Of a stretch of DNA of 64,000 nucleotides, positions 20,073 to 34,070 are shown piece by piece; the first letter of the stretch is position 1; the number at the start of each line of letters is the position of its first letter. Position numbers and translations under genes: made by a program. The stretch comes from Caprimulgus europaeus (lineage: Eukaryota > Chordata > Aves > Caprimulgiformes > Caprimulgidae), in assembly GCA_907165065.1 (NCBI GenBank), contig OU015524.1, forward strand, positions 61,917,295-61,981,294. Direction: 5' to 3'. The notes under the pieces are model-generated. The model made no database searches, was not told where the DNA came from, and worked only from the letters and a program-made list of their open reading frames with translations.

Positions 20073-23000
20073 ATTTCAACAGAAATTGCTGTTGCAAATT
20101 TTGGAATTTCCACATTTCCATTATTCCTTCAAATCTGCATCACGAAGGATGCATTTCTTCCATACAGTAAAGCAGAAGCAGGATAATAATAATGCAAAGA
20201 ACAAATGAAGCACACCTAATACAATCATATTCACTAACAGTCACTTCCAGTTGGCATCCCAAAGTAAGCAACCACAAAAGTGGCCAACATTTCCCCCACA
20301 AAATATTTCTATTTTTGTAAGAAGCAACTTCTCTATGGCAGCAGATTTTTGCCGGTCTGTTAGATAATTATGATTCCAGATTTGTTTGTACATTGTACTT
20401 GCTTTCTTTCATTTTAATGAATATTTGTGAAATCTTGGACAAATCAATAGAACTACACAATATATACTCATCTATTCAGAATTTTTGAAAGAGATGCTAA
20501 TCTACAAGTATGCCATCCCTGTACATGGGATAAAGACTGCCAATGTGAACGACAATGTACAACAGTGAAAAGATAGCATTTATTTAAGATTTAAATTTCA
20601 TGTAAGTTTTATACTGGCTTTTTACTTACAGATGTATTTTACCAAAATCCATAAAACATAATCCTAAATCCTGTGACAACAACCAGCTAAGCAATTGTTG
20701 GTAGACAGTGCAGAGGTACAACATTAACTCATGACTCTCAAAACCAATCTTTTTAAGCATGTTAAAATGATCATATTCATTTCTATTATAGACAGTTTAA
20801 GCAAACCTAGAACAGGATTAATAAAGCTCAGGAGACTCCACACACAGAGACAGAAATAAAGACAAATAGCAGCTTTATTTAAATCATCCAACAGGACTCA
20901 ACTGAATGCACAAAATGTATTTCTGTGTAGCACAACCTAGAGAGCAAGTAAACATAATTACCAGTGGAAATGTACTTTCCAACTGGTAATGTCTTGGTCT
21001 GATACAAAATACCGTAAAGCTACAAAATCAAAAGACCTTTAAGCTATTTCAGAGAAGACCTCGGAGTCTTTTTTCTGAAAAGCGTAAATTGTTGAGTTTT
21101 TTTTTTTTAAATATCAGCTAAAACTTTTATTTCAGTGTTTTCCCAGACACATAAATCTTGGGACAAAATTTTAATTTCAAAATTGAATTCACTTATGACT
21201 TGTTATTAAACCATTCTTCAGCAAATAGATATCTAACTCTAACCCAAATGACCCAAAATATATGAATTCACTGTATAAAATTGTTACTGCATTTTTCTTC
21301 TCAACACTAAACAATTATTTTATAATACGAGATTCTAATATAAAATATTATAACCTGAAAGTGTTTTGTATTCTAGTATGTGCTGCATAGAATACTTCAC
21401 TCTGGTTAGCACGTACCATAAATTGAGGGTCAAACTAATTTCCTGAGAAATATTTCAGCTTTCACATTAGAAGCTGATTTGGTAAAGTTTACCAAGCACA
21501 AGACTCAGATGAATTCAATACTGAGCTAGTATGTCTTGAAGCAACAGACTGCAAACTAAAACACCCACCTCACTTCATCACATAGATATGACACAAAAAA
21601 GTAAGCAAGTAAATTATATTTTAATAGCTTCTAGCATAAACAGAAGTTTAGCTAACCTGCAACAAACACAGTAACTCTGTAGTCAGTTTGCTCTCTAGAC
21701 GCCCGAGTTGTACAAGGTGTCATGCAGCAAATTGAAGCTTCTTATTCTTCTGTCCTTCCAGAATTTGGATTCCAATAATGACAAAGTTTTGCAAAGCTTT
21801 GAAGCTTGCTCATGATGGCATTTCTTCTAGCACTTTCAACAAGCAAATAACCAGGAAAGGATTCATAAGAAGCTAAGAGTGGACCCACGCCACACACAGA
21901 CTAATGGAATATAAACTTCTAGTCAAGTGTTTTGGAACTCACAACAAACCACTGTCATAGCAAAACAGAAGATTATTTCCTTCATTTTTATAGCAACCTT
22001 AACAAACACAAACATACTCAGAATTACTTGTCTGGAAGTCCCACTCCCTAAAGGCTCCTTGTTTTGCCCTATTCTACTTTTGAAGCAGAAATGTCAGCTG
22101 AAGCTTCAGAAAGCTGAAGTCAGAGACCTGACAACCATAAACTTGGTCCAGCAATTTACACATGAAAAACACCTTTTTATTGAGGAGCTGCACCGCACCC
22201 AAGGCTATTCCTTTCCAACTAATTCAGTAACCATCCTCTTAGCAGATATGCACCTTCTCTAGATCATTATTTTATGCAAAATAATTTGGTCATTTTTAGT
22301 TTTCTTCCATACTTTGGATCCCAAACATACAGAAGTGTGCCAAGACTACATGCCAGCCTGACTTATGAATCTACAGCATGACAACCTGTTAACTACACAC
22401 ATTTGTCATTAAGAGACCAGAAGAAGACAAACTTTTTAAAAGGCAACCCACTATGTCAGGGCTGGCAATAAAACAGAATATGAGATAAACTACGTTTTTA
22501 AAATTTTAACCTTAAAGTCTAGCACTGAATGCAAGGGCTTGCTTGCAGTGGAGGCTTTCAAGTTCATTTGTAAACCAGAAAAGCTACAGTTCCCCAACAC
22601 TTTTGTCAACATAAAAATTTCTCAGAAATTATCGCACCTTGTTGTGGTATGAGAAAATTTTTCACCTTGGGCTTTCAGTCTGAAAAAATAAGTCTTTGAG
22701 CAAAGAATACAATTAATTTCTCTAAATACTGATGTATACAGAAATTATTTTGCAGATTTAAGAAACAATTCTTTCCCGTATTCACAATTTGGTTAAGATG
22801 TTATGAAAACTATCTATCTGCCCTGATCAGCAAACTTAAGTAGTGTAGTAATGATTTAAAAACAAATGCAGCGGTAAAACTGAGGTCCCAGTAGCTAAGA
22901 TAAAAGCTAGCAGTCATTCTAAATCTGGGCTTTGTCAAATCCAAAACATTTGTATTTTCATTTGCCACTGTCATATCTGTATCAAAGAATACTAGTTATG

Positions 23001-24285
23001 CAGATAAGGGTAAAATGGTTCTCATTAGCTACTTCCCAGTGTTAAAGAGTAATAAAACCAGTTGATACTGTAAAGGATACTTTGTTTATAAACTACAGGA
23101 CCGAGCAAGGCCTATTGCTCTGCAGTTATGGAGAATCATTTAGTAGAACTGATTTATATTTGACTGTATACTAATGTTGTGTGCGTTTGGCACATACTTT
23201 ATGTGTTTCTCACCAATTTGCTCTCTGGGTTAAAAAAAACAAACAAAAAACCCCCACCTTCTGGGCAAATGACACAATAACTCATTAAACCCTTTTAGCC
23301 AGGAAGATGTTAAACATTTCTATCACTTCTTTAATGACATTTTCCACATCACTGTTTTTTCAGTGCAAGGCGGACATTTACCAGGGCTCTGGTTTGGTGC
23401 TGCACATACACCTGAACATCCTGCTTATCTTATCAGCTCAGAAATTGTTACTGACCTCACAACAGCAGTTATTTACATATACAGAATTAACAGTTTGTTC
23501 TGTTATTATTAACTCCCAATTTCAAACAAAAAAAAGATTAGCCATTTGCTTGTTTTTTGAGAGTACAAAGGATAGCACATGAAGACACTGTGAAGTACCT
23601 CATACAACCCTGTAAATGTTAAATGGAAGTGTATTAGATGCTGGACAAAAGCTAATTTAACTGAAGCATCAGACATATTTATCTTCTGTAATTCAATTGC
23701 AATTTATTGTCCACTGTATTCAGATTGCAGACCTAATGAAGCAAAATAACCACACTTAGTATCAAATTCTTTTTAAACTGCTTTATATTTCAGTCTTGGG
23801 TTTCTCATTTTCTTCACTCGTATTCTTTTTCTAGTCTTATAAGAGTTTGAGAAAAAGTCATATTTCAAAAGGAAAGACTTACCTTATTAGCTTCAGGCAA
23901 AAACTGTCTAGGCACATAATGGTCTTTCTGAACAGCTATTTTTGTGGCTTGCAGTTGTGTTTGGTTTTCTGTTTCCAGTGTTCACAAACTAATTAGTTAA
24001 GTGGAAAATACACTTCTGCTGATGTCTATGTGTACTCAAATAAAGGCAGAAAAAGGGCAGGGATGAGGCATACAAAAGGTTTGTAAACCCCCTTCCCTCT
24101 TGCATATTTTATTTAAAATGAAAAAAAAATTAAAGTGTGTTGCTTTGCTTAAATTTAGTTAAATTGAAGCATTTCAAGACCAACATTTTTTCCAATCTAT
24201 TTTAGACATGCAAAATTGAAGATGCTGCGACATAAAACAGTTAATTTCTGCTCTGAAGTGCTAAGACTTTATAGTATTAAGATAT

Positions 24286-24376
24286 GAGTAAGTATGTGGT
24301 TGTGAGGAGGTATGTGTGAGGTGGGATGAGAGAGAGGGGACGGGAGGGGCAAGAGAGAGAAAGAACACACACATGT
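24286..24376. repeat. Purine-rich GA/GT low-complexity tract
   Basis: Runs such as gtgtgaggtgggatgagaga and gagaggggacgggagggg, followed by gagagagaaagaacacacac. Confidence 0.7.
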
Positions 24377-26993
24377 GCTACAATCTTAAAGCAGCACAAC
24401 CTCCTTCAAAAAGGGAAAGTTTCAACATCCTTCAATGATCCCTTGAAAAAGCTACCATTTTAAAAAGTTTAAAAAAACAGAGGAGATGGAAGGAAGTGCA
24501 GTTTCCCTCCAGACACATTTTCAGTTATTTATTTTCAAGACAGCGCGAAGTTGCAAAAGAAGAGACCATAAAACTCCAGGCCAACCCGTCCAGCAAGTGT
24601 ATCTAAGGAAGGACCAGCTGTAAATTTGACACAGCACTATCATATTGAGATTGGAGTTTATCTCCAGCTCTAACTTTAGATCAATAGAAGATAAGTCATC
24701 AGTGAAATTAAGCTTTCTGTCCCATAATTTTCTGTCTTCCTTATAAAGTGTGTGGATCACAGCAAGTTTCAAATGAGGAGGTCCAGCCTCCTGAACAGTT
24801 TTACTTGACTTTAATCATTTATCTTGACTGACTGAGTAGAATGCCATTAAACACTAAACAGTGAAATAAACTCTCTGAACATAAACTGTCTGATATGCCT
24901 TTCTCATAATAAGGAAATGGTATTTATACCCAGAGCTAGAGGGTCATGAGTACTTCTACTACCCACAGTCCTGCTGACCAAAGAAAAAACTCACAATATG
25001 TATTTTCTGTAGTGATCTAACCAAACCACAGGAAAATTCCAATGTAAACTAAAACCAAACCTTTGCCACATCAGCATGTCATAATATGTATGCCAGATCT
25101 TTGGTCTGAAGTTATTTAGAAGCAAACCTGATGTTTTATTTCAAAAACTGTAAGAAAGTTCACTATCATTTTGAAGACTTCATTCTCTCTTACCTAATGT
25201 CATTACACCTAGTATTACACTGTAAGATTTTTATTTCACATCTGAGTAGTACTTACAGAAGAAAAATATTGTATCTTTTGTGTGCATTCTTCTTCCTATA
25301 AAATACTATAGAGTCATCAGTTAGTGAAAACTGACTGCAATTAGCTTCAGGCTCCAGCAGTGTATGTCAGTCTATTTCAAGATTAAAAATAAAATTCATA
25401 AAAGACTAGGGAGCCTTTAGTGTTTCAGTCAAACGTCCAACAGCTGCACCCACTGAGTCACTCAAAGAACAGAACAATTTTACGTTGCTGTACCCAATTT
25501 AAGTACCACCACATACAGCATCTAACAATCAATGTTTCCCAAAATTGTTCAAGTAGCAATGTATCAGAAGAGAGTTTGGCTTCATAGCCTAGAAAATCAA
25601 ATTTGAAATAACTAGCTGGATCAGTAAAGCCCTTTTGTTTATCTAGAATGTCAGAAATTTTGTATGAGTAAGACTACCATGGAGGGGAAGCGTCTGAGCA
25701 GGACTTTAAATAGAGATCATAACATTCTGTAGAATTTTCAAAAAACAGTAATCACTGTTTTCTCCAACTACCTTTGACCAAATGGTGCTTAGCTGGTATT
25801 TTGTCATGCACAGCTGCATTTCAGCAGAACTGTTCATACAGCGTGCAGGGCTCAATCCTGTAAGTTTCTGCACATCCCATTAGGCAGGTACCTCACTAAG
25901 TGTTACCTCACTGAATCTTCAAGTAAGTTGGAAATATCTGTGCACCAGCATCTGGCTTCCACGCACCACTACATTAGAACAAATACATGTAACTTGTTAG
26001 TCATTCTAGTTTAACTCTGCAAGCAGAGTCAGATGGAAATAGCCAGACTGAAATTTTATGAAAGCTGTGTGCACTTCATCAAACTCCCCACAGAATAGGG
26101 AAGACCAGTGTTTGTGTGTACTCACTGTCTCTCTTTAACTTCAGTAACAGGAAAACATTTATACTTGCTTACTCTCCTGATACAAGCGCTAAACAACTTC
26201 TGTTTAAATCAGTCTACAGAAGTAGTCTTGAAATCAGAGAAATTTAAGCCACTGGAGTTAATCTATCAATATTTGTATTAAGGCAGTGTCTTACTGCCCC
26301 TGTATTTCCCATGCAAACTCCACGGCTCACAGCACCCTCTGCCCAGTCAGTCAGAAGTTAGGCTCCAGGTCTTGCTCCAGAATTCATCTTGTGCCTCTGA
26401 AGCAGAAGCGGTGTTTGGAAAACACTGCCACCTCACCATACAGTCTCTTTGCCCCTAGGTACATGCAACTCAGTTATGATTGTGCTGACCAGCATGATCC
26501 ATACCACCGGCCAAAGCAGAAAAGTAAAATTGATTATTATCTTTCCCAAAGAACAAAGCACAGAGATCTCCAGCAGTACTTAAAACAGTTCAGTGGGAAC
26601 TATGTTTCTCACAGAGCTAATGGTCTACTGACACTTGAGATAATTTGAACAAAAAATGTAAGCCAGAACACAAAATAAAGCATATAACATGATTTAGTGG
26701 TCTATAACAAGAGCAAGGTGAATGGAAAGAGAGCTATACAAAATAACAGAAAAAATTGCCACAAGGTCACCAAAGTGACTGCTAGAAAACTGCTGATTCC
26801 TGTTCAAATGTCCAAGAGGATGATTTATAGATCATAACAGAACCTACAAATTCAGCTGCAGCAATAGGTTTCTCTTTCCTTCTTCCATTTTTATGTATGA
26901 CACACACTACCACCTGCTGGACAAAGTGCTGAACTCAGCCAATAACATACAAGGGTTTTTTTGTTGTGAGAACCCTTTTACCATCACGTTTAC

Positions 26994-27102
26994 CTGAGGC
27001 AGAAGCAAAGCAACCTGGGATGTGTGGAGACCATATAGTGCTGTAAATTACCCCTTCGTGGCCTTTAAAAGTGCATAATGACTTCCCCACAGCTGGATCC
27101 CA
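26994..27102 (-). CDS. PEX7: PEX7 exon 5 (residues 138-173 and first base of 174)
   Basis: A 109-nt exon reading [17 protein letters not shown], then [19 protein letters not shown], which matches the human protein almost residue for residue. Acceptor TTTATTCAG and donor GTAAACG. The GH...IYSTIWSP block is the inner part of a WD40 blade. It is separated from exon 4 by only about 300 bases but from exon 6 by about 8 kb. Confidence 0.96.
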
Positions 27103-27482
<380 letters not shown>

Positions 27483-30400
27483 CTATAAATGATATAACAG
27501 CCTAGTTTAGAGAGAGTACTTGAATACAAGCTTGAGGCTCCAGTTAGCCAAAGTTTCACGACATAGACTTGAATTTGCAGATTGTATCATAATCAGCTAA
27601 AAACCCACACCAGTTAAGCACCACAATGCTGCCAACAATGCCATTTACCTGAACAAAAATTAAATTGAACATTTCAGGCATTAAAGGTACATATACGCTC
27701 AGAAAAGTATCCAAAAAAGTAAACATGGGTCAAAATGGAGGGGGGGGGGGGGGAAAAGTTATAACAAAATCTACATAGAAGATTTCAATCACGAGAAGTT
27801 TCAATTTATGCTAGATCCAGCTTAAAATAACTGTTTTTCACCTGTTTGTGTATTTTCCTTAAGTGGAAGGCAACCACTACCCACAGAAAAACAACATTAT
27901 CTGCAACTTTTCTCTTTTATTTTATGATGTCCTGCTTCCCCTATACTGAAAAGCATATTGTCCTGGCAACATTTTGTGCCACCTGCCTTCCCTGAGTAGC
28001 TTATAATCCAAATGTACAAGACACTCAGACAGTACTTGACAAAAGCCAAATAATAAACATTATTTTGTCTGTTTTTCCAAACCATGCCTTTACCTCTCGG
28101 CTTTTCTACTTTTGTCAGCTAAGTACCAGTACTACAGCTCATTAAAACACCCTCCCTTTCAACCTGACTCCTCCTATTAAAATAATAACAAAGGAGACAC
28201 ACAGGTAACTGCTCATATTTTAAGAATGGAAGATATCACAGTTCCAAGCTCCCCACAAACATTAGCCTCTCTCCTTCCCCCTGAGTCTGTGTGATGGCCT
28301 GTGTTCAACTCCTAAACTGTTGCTGTTTGGAAATGCCCCTAAATGTACCACTACATAGAATGCCTCTTTCACACAATAGCCCTGTGAGGTCAGCTCAGTT
28401 GAAGTGTTTGGCTCTCATACCCATGTCTAAGATTTTCCAGAAACAAACAGGTCTCAGAAATATGCACCCGTGTCACACAATCCACGCAGCCCCACGTATT
28501 TGGGATGGATCAGATCTACTGCACAGATAAGGCAAAATGCACATGTGGCTCACAGCTCACTCACAAGCTATCAGCACACAGATCTGCTGAACGTGTGCTG
28601 TGACACGGGTCTGTGTACATATGGCAGACACGGTGGGGACTGCCCAGCACTCTGCAGCTGCATCAGAGGCAAATGGGACCCGGGCAAATTCTCCTTCGGG
28701 CAACAATTACAAATAGAACAGACAACAGGCTCAGAAAAAGTAACAGCTATTTTCCATTTGGCATGTGACAGGTTCAGGTAATAGGAAGTGAATGAAAAGA
28801 AGAAGGTGTAAAGAATCAAGTAAGGTTCACTTTTACTCTCCTTTTCACGCTGTTGTTCAACATAAATTTACAGACTCTTCAATAGAAGCTGTGTTGAGCA
28901 ACTGGAAAAGACTAATAACACAGCATAAACCTGAGCTGTTAATCTTTCAGTGCTTTATCTTCAATCATAAAACAGATTAATACTAGTTTATGCCTAAACA
29001 GCAGCAAGTAATGCCTCAGGCAAGATGAAAAGATGATTAAAAAAAAAGATGTTAAAACATAAAAAAGAGTTCAAAATAAATGTTCAGGCTCACTTTACAA
29101 AACAAATTTAATTCAAGCATTCTATTGTCTCACATTCCAGTGAGACTTCATCAAAACCAAAGTAAATTAGTTTAATTTATTCATGAGATTCAGCAGTTGG
29201 TTAGGGCTAGAATAAAACTCATTGTCCTTTGATAATAAAGACATGCTTTTAAATTAAAAATGCATATTTTTTTGAGGAGGGACAATGATCCCATTTAGAA
29301 AACAAGAAACAGATCCCTGTCAGTCTTGCTTTAGAAATATTACAAAATGCAGTGACAAAATTGTCATTAGAAAAGTCAGACAGGGATTAAGGATTATGAA
29401 GGCAGTCAATCATTTTAAAGAGCACTCTCTGCCAGTGTTTACCACAAACTATTAGGTATACTCCCTCTGAGATCTACCCTCTTAATGCATGTTTATAAAG
29501 AATCAATAGAAACCTTTTGTATCTCACAATAAACACTCAGCCCATGTGTCCTATACTGTCTTTCTAACTCATGGTTGAATGCATCCACCTCACTAAGACT
29601 TGGACACAAGAATGTTTACTTCACAAACAACAGATGGTGTAGTAGAACAAAAATAAACTTATGGACAGAATTTCAATGAGAAAATGATAGAGAGAAAAAA
29701 AAAATCTGTATTATGCTTTGCCTACATCTTTCTGTTACTACCATCAGCCTTTGAAAACTATAATAAAATCCTGATCACAACTACAAACTGATCTCTCAAA
29801 ATTCTTTATTTACATAGTATATGTATTAAACCAAGCTAGCAAAATCACAAAGAAATAAGGTACAGAAGATGGACTGTCACGTAAGGGCAATCACTCAGCT
29901 TTTAGCTTCGTGCTTTGTATGTGAAAAAATCTTGAGGTCTTTGTGGATACAAAACTGAGTTCCTTCCATCATTTTGTCTTGACTACATATCCACTAGGTT
30001 ATTTTATTCAGATTTATGTCACTTAGATAAAGTGCCAGTAATCCAGACTAAAACTGATTGCATCTAAAGTTCAAAGACTTGACAGAACTGAGTGGAGAGC
30101 TAGAAGGGAAGTATAAAAGAAAAAAAGGGTAGGAAAAGCACTTGGGGGAAGACAAATACACTACAGCATAAATGTCCTTAAAAATATGCAAATACATTTA
30201 TGAACATGAATATAACATTTTGCACTGCATAAACAAACAGATTTTAAGAAAATCAAATGCAACGGTATCAAACCAATGCTAAAAAAATACATACTGTCCT
30301 AATATTTGACTACTACTATTTGAGTAGGATCTCACAGACACTAGGATGGAAAAGGATAAGCAGTTCCCAGGTACAAAAGAAGTCCTAAGAATCTGCATAA

Positions 30401-30798
30401 TGTGTATCACTCTATATCCTCAAGGATAACACTGCTATATACATCAGCTGTCTGATTTAGTCCTATCCAATAACACTCTAAAAATCACAGAACGACTGCA
30501 GTACTTCCACACAACACAATGATCACTTAGCCTATAAGAAACCACAAACACTATTTCTGAATATATTTGATTCACGCAATTACACAGTCCCTACTACAGC
30601 ACATGGATGTACATACGAGTGTGTACACAGGCACTTCACTTTATATTCAAAATAATGTTAGAAATTCAAACCAGGGACCCAAACAAAGCTAAAAAATAAG
30701 ACAACAAAACCTACTTTTGATTATAAGTGCACAAATAAATATTTCAATAATTCAAACATTAGATCATCCATGCCATTTTTCAAGTTTGCCTGGTTTAC
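27483..30798 (-). other. PEX7 intron 3
   Basis: 3.3-kb AT-rich intron. It carries a G14 run at 27740-27753. No other repeat or gene recognised. Confidence 0.8.
27740..27753 (+). repeat. G14 homopolymer
   Basis: Fourteen consecutive G, about 260 bases upstream (in PEX7 sense) of exon 4. A likely length-variable site and possible quadruplex former. Confidence 0.9.
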
Positions 30799-30949
30799 CT
30801 CCTGAGTGTGCTCTTTATAGACTTGCAGCAGAGCTTCGGTTTTAGCTGTATCCCAGATTTGCAGAGATCCATCTCCACTAGAAGTGATCAACACATGTTC
30901 ATTATTCTCACTCCAGGTCACATCAAACAGGCCATCATTCCAGTCAAAA
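30799..30949 (-). CDS. PEX7: PEX7 exon 3 (residues 61-111)
   Basis: A 151-nt exon with acceptor CCTATTTAG and donor GTAAACC. The reading [20 protein letters not shown], followed by [16 protein letters not shown] and ending VYKEHTQE, is nearly identical to human PEX7. [11 protein letters not shown] is a classic WD40 blade ending with the W-D pair. The exon completes Ser 61 and ends in phase 0 after Glu 111. Confidence 0.97.
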
Positions 30950-32474
30950 CTAAATAGGAACAAAGAAGATATTTGTCCAGGAGAAAGCATGACACAGAAG
31001 TCAAGACTAGTTACATGCAAAGACAGTATTTCTTTAAATCACCCTCTTTACCATTCTTTACCATTCCATTTTTATATATTTGAGTTTCCAGTGAATCTCC
31101 TTACAAGTAACTTACTTGTTATAACATCAACTGTTACACCTGTGTGCCAGAATAGGTTGATTAAGTTAAAGCACAGATGAGCCAAGCACCTTCCACACAC
31201 AGAGAATGAAATCTGACTGCAGCCTTGAACTTGCCAGGCAAACAGAGACAGAAGTACCACATGTCTCAGCCTGACACACGGTTTCTCCAGGATGTTGCTA
31301 CAGAGGTAGGAGCCCTTTGTCTGTAACAACTGTGGTAAACAAAGAAATAAAACTGTTTGTGTTGGGAGAGCTCTATCCAACTCAGAACGTGATTAGGAAG
31401 CCGAGTCACAATGAAAAACGAACAGAAAGATAGTCATGAACATATTCAAGATCTCTACAGTCCCTTAAAAATGGCTTTCAACACATCAAAAATCTATGAT
31501 ACAGGATCTGATACCATATATCAGTTGCTCTGCAACAGCTATCAATGTGCTGTTATCTGACACGAAATATGAATTTATTTACCCCCTTTTCACTGAAGGT
31601 TCAGCTAAGCTCAGGTTAAACTTCATGGCACTCTGCAGTAATGATGAGGGGAAGGCATGCACACAGAACATTTCAATAGAGAAAATGACACAGCTTATGG
31701 CTCAGGATGTTACAGGACTTTCTACCACAAAGTAAAGAGTCACTGAAAACAGACACGTACAGTACTAAACCAGAGCACTTAGCAGAACTAACAGAGTGAT
31801 GAACAGCGTCAGAGTCTTGCTTTATAATTATGAATTAAGGAGTTTCTCTGAATACGATTAACTATTTGTTAAGCATTTCTATTTCAGCTCTCTTCATCTA
31901 AACAATTGCTACTTCAAAACTTTCTTTAAAAAAATTTTAGGTCATTGATGGTCAAATATTAAACCAAACTCCTTCCTAACCTTTCTCCTTTTCCCATCCA
32001 GAATGCAAGTCAAACTCCCGTCAAACCCTTAGAGTACTGGATTTCCTGGGAAGGACCTCCACGACTTTACGCAGCTTCCTGCACTATTTTCAGTAGTAGT
32101 CAATCATAAGGGCATAAATTTAGGTGGTAATGCACTGTTCCCAAAAAGTTAAAACTTTCAATTTCAAGTTAGGGCACAGAGGCTGCTTTTAATTTACACA
32201 GTCAGTTTTCTATAAAGTGGTTTACACTACAGAAAAGGTGCTATCCAGATTACTTGCTATAACAAAATCTATGCAATGTAAATCCATCATTTGTTTGTAA
32301 ATACAAATACATTCATTTGTATGTAAATACAAAGACATGTATTCAGTAGATACTATAGCATGGATACAATACTTTTTATGCTAACAATAACTCAAAATAT
32401 TTGAGTTGTGTCTTGTACTCACAGGTACATAGTAAGTTTCCTTCTTGCAAAAATAAAACATAAATCCATGTTAC
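30950..32474 (-). other. PEX7 intron 2
   Basis: 1.5-kb intron. Contains a 26-bp tandem duplication at 32288-32339; otherwise nothing recognised. Confidence 0.85.
32288..32339. repeat. 26-bp tandem duplication
   Basis: Two adjacent 26-bp units, each beginning catttgt and containing tgtaaatacaaa, differ at three positions (32288-32313 and 32314-32339). Confidence 0.85.
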
Positions 32475-32532
32475 CTCCTGAGCAGAAAAATCCCAGCTTC
32501 ATTTTGTTCCAGCACTGCCAGAGTTCCACAAC
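32475..32532 (-). CDS. PEX7: PEX7 exon 2 (residues 42-61)
   Basis: A 58-nt exon between acceptor TTTTGCTGGTTTAG and donor GTAACATGG. It reads CGTLAVLEQNEAGIFLLR and matches the human segment CGTLLILDPDEAGLRLFRS in position and pattern, though it is the most divergent part of the protein. It carries the split Gly codon from exon 1 and ends with two bases of Ser 61. It is too short to show as a long open frame; it was located by homology and by phase (1 in, 2 out). Confidence 0.9.
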
Positions 32533-33565
32533 CTAAACCAGCAAAATAAAAAAAGCCATCACAACTAGTTCCCCCATGCCAAAGGAAACTACTGTGTTCT
32601 GAGGTAGCTACAGTGTGGAAATACAAAGGGCATCTGAACTTTAAGAGGCCAAATAACTAGTGCATAAAAAAACATCTTGTTGTTTCATGTTCTCTGAAAT
32701 AGTAATTTATTTACATGAGGTTTTGCTTTGTTTTTTAAACTCCAGTATACCTGTAGGTGAGGTTGGGAAACAAACAACTCACTTCTAAAGCATAAAAGTA
32801 CATTTTCCCTATGAGCCTCATGTTACAGACATACCAACACGGGGTTTCTTTTTATCCTTTTGGTAACTGCAGATTTAACTTTTTTTTCCCCTTCTGCATC
32901 TAGTAATACAAACATAGCTCACCAGAAATGAAACAGTTAATTCCATTCTAAGAAAGCACACATGGGTACTGCTCTCCCATATAACTGGGATATTGTCAAA
33001 GTACTTCCCCATTTAGAAACTTTATTTAAAGTGAATGCTTTCAGGAGCGATACCCCCGCTGGAAATGGAAAATGTCCCAGCGCCTGAAGAGCTCAGCTGG
33101 CCCCTTCAGCGGGCCCGTGGGCTGGCCAGGGCCTGTCTGGCCACTCAGTGGCTTGAAACTACAACAGTTACAATTTTAAGCAGAAAATATTTTCAGACAT
33201 GTGTGTCTCTACTACGATAATTAATTTCGACCTTATAAAATCAGTACTCGTCCGTGAGGGTCTTGTGAAACCAGCACCGGAGCGGCGGGTCCGCATTTCG
33301 GGAAGCGGGAGAAGCGGCAGGCTGCGGACCGCCGGGGCAAGATCCTAACCCCGGCCCGGCCATGGCAAACGTGCGATGTACGAAACCAAAAACAAGCGCA
33401 AGAGAAAGGGAAATCCCAAAACGCTTTGACAGACACCGACTGCCGTTCCGGACACCCAGACTTCCAGCCACGAGCGAACGAACCCCCGTCACGCGCGGCC
33501 ACCGGGACCGTACGCTAGCGGCTACTCCCCCCCTCCCCCCCGCTCCGCGGAGGCCCCGCCCGCAC
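32533..33565 (-). other. PEX7 intron 1
   Basis: 1.03-kb intron. The part next to exon 1 (from about 33240) is CpG-rich and belongs to the promoter island; the part next to exon 2 is AT-rich. No gene seen. Confidence 0.85.
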
Positions 33566-33689
33566 CTGCGATGCCGTAGTACTGCGCGGCGGCGCAGGCC
33601 ACACGACCCGGCCAGTACGGCGAGAATTCCACCGCGTAGCCGTGCAGCCCCGGCAGCCGCAGGACACCGCTGCCGCCCGCCGTGCTCAT
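33566..33689 (-). CDS. PEX7: PEX7 exon 1 (start codon, residues 1-41 and first base of 42)
   Basis: The reading starts [14 protein letters not shown] and continues [18 protein letters not shown] to QYYGIA, close to the known vertebrate PEX7 N-terminus (human has HGYAAEFSPYLPGRLACA). The ATG at 33689-33687 is chosen because the homology begins there; the human protein is two residues longer at this end. The exon ends in GCATCGCAG followed by donor GTGCGG. It encodes the first strand of the beta propeller and is very CpG rich, lying inside the promoter island. Confidence 0.95.
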
Positions 33690-33794
33690 GACCCCCGCCC
33701 GGGCCGAGGCGCTGAGGAGCCGCCGCGCCCCCGCCGCCCGCACGGCCCCGCCGGAAGCGCCCCGCCCGCCGGGCCGTGCTGAGGCTGCGGCGCC

Positions 33795-33807
33795 GCCGCC
33801 ATCTTTG
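33795..33807 (-). promoter_or_regulatory. YY1-type site upstream of PEX7
   Basis: Minus strand reads CAAAGATGGCGGC, a full match to the YY1 consensus AANATGGCNGC in the orientation of PEX7, about 105 bp before the start codon. Such sites often lie just downstream of the transcription start in TATA-less promoters, so the 5' end of the mRNA is probably close by. Confidence 0.6.
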
Positions 33808-34070
33808 GCGATGGCAGAGGGCGGCCGGGGTGCTGTCAGCGTGTCAGGCCGCACCGGCCCCGTTCTCCTGGGCTGCAGCAGAGCTGGAGAGCGCACCGCT
33901 GCTGCCTCAGAGGTCCCTCTGGGCTCCAGGGGAACTGCTGCTGGCCCTGGGTGGCCGTCCCGCTCTGCCAACCGCCCCCAGCGGCTGCCGGGTTCTGCTC
34001 TGGCTGACTGCAGAGGGGGTCGCTGCAGCCCTGGGCCTCTGCGGTTGATCCCTCCGGTGCGGCCTTGTCC

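Larger units (their letters stand above)
18941..26993 (-). other. PEX7 intron 5 (8 kb)
   Basis: AT-rich intron. It contains a (TA)n tract near 20050 and a purine-rich GA tract near 24300-24370. No CR1, LTR or gene recognised in about 8 kb. Open frames such as 26286-26648 (plus) have no supporting features. Confidence 0.8.
33270..34060 (-). promoter_or_regulatory. PEX7 CpG-island promoter
   Basis: Dense CpG from within intron 1, across exon 1 and for about 370 bp upstream of the start codon. No TATA box is seen, as expected for a housekeeping peroxin gene. Long open frames here on both strands (for example 33682-34116 plus, Ala/Arg/Pro rich) are base-composition artefacts. Confidence 0.8.

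Noticed and set aside
24000-24070. Tracts near exon-like pyrimidine/AG sites in PEX7 intron 5
   Set aside because: Exons 5 and 6 join in exact phase and match human without an extra exon, so no additional exon is needed.
26286-26648. 120-codon plus frame in PEX7 intron 5
   Set aside because: No ATG-supported start, no recognisable family and no splice or codon signal.
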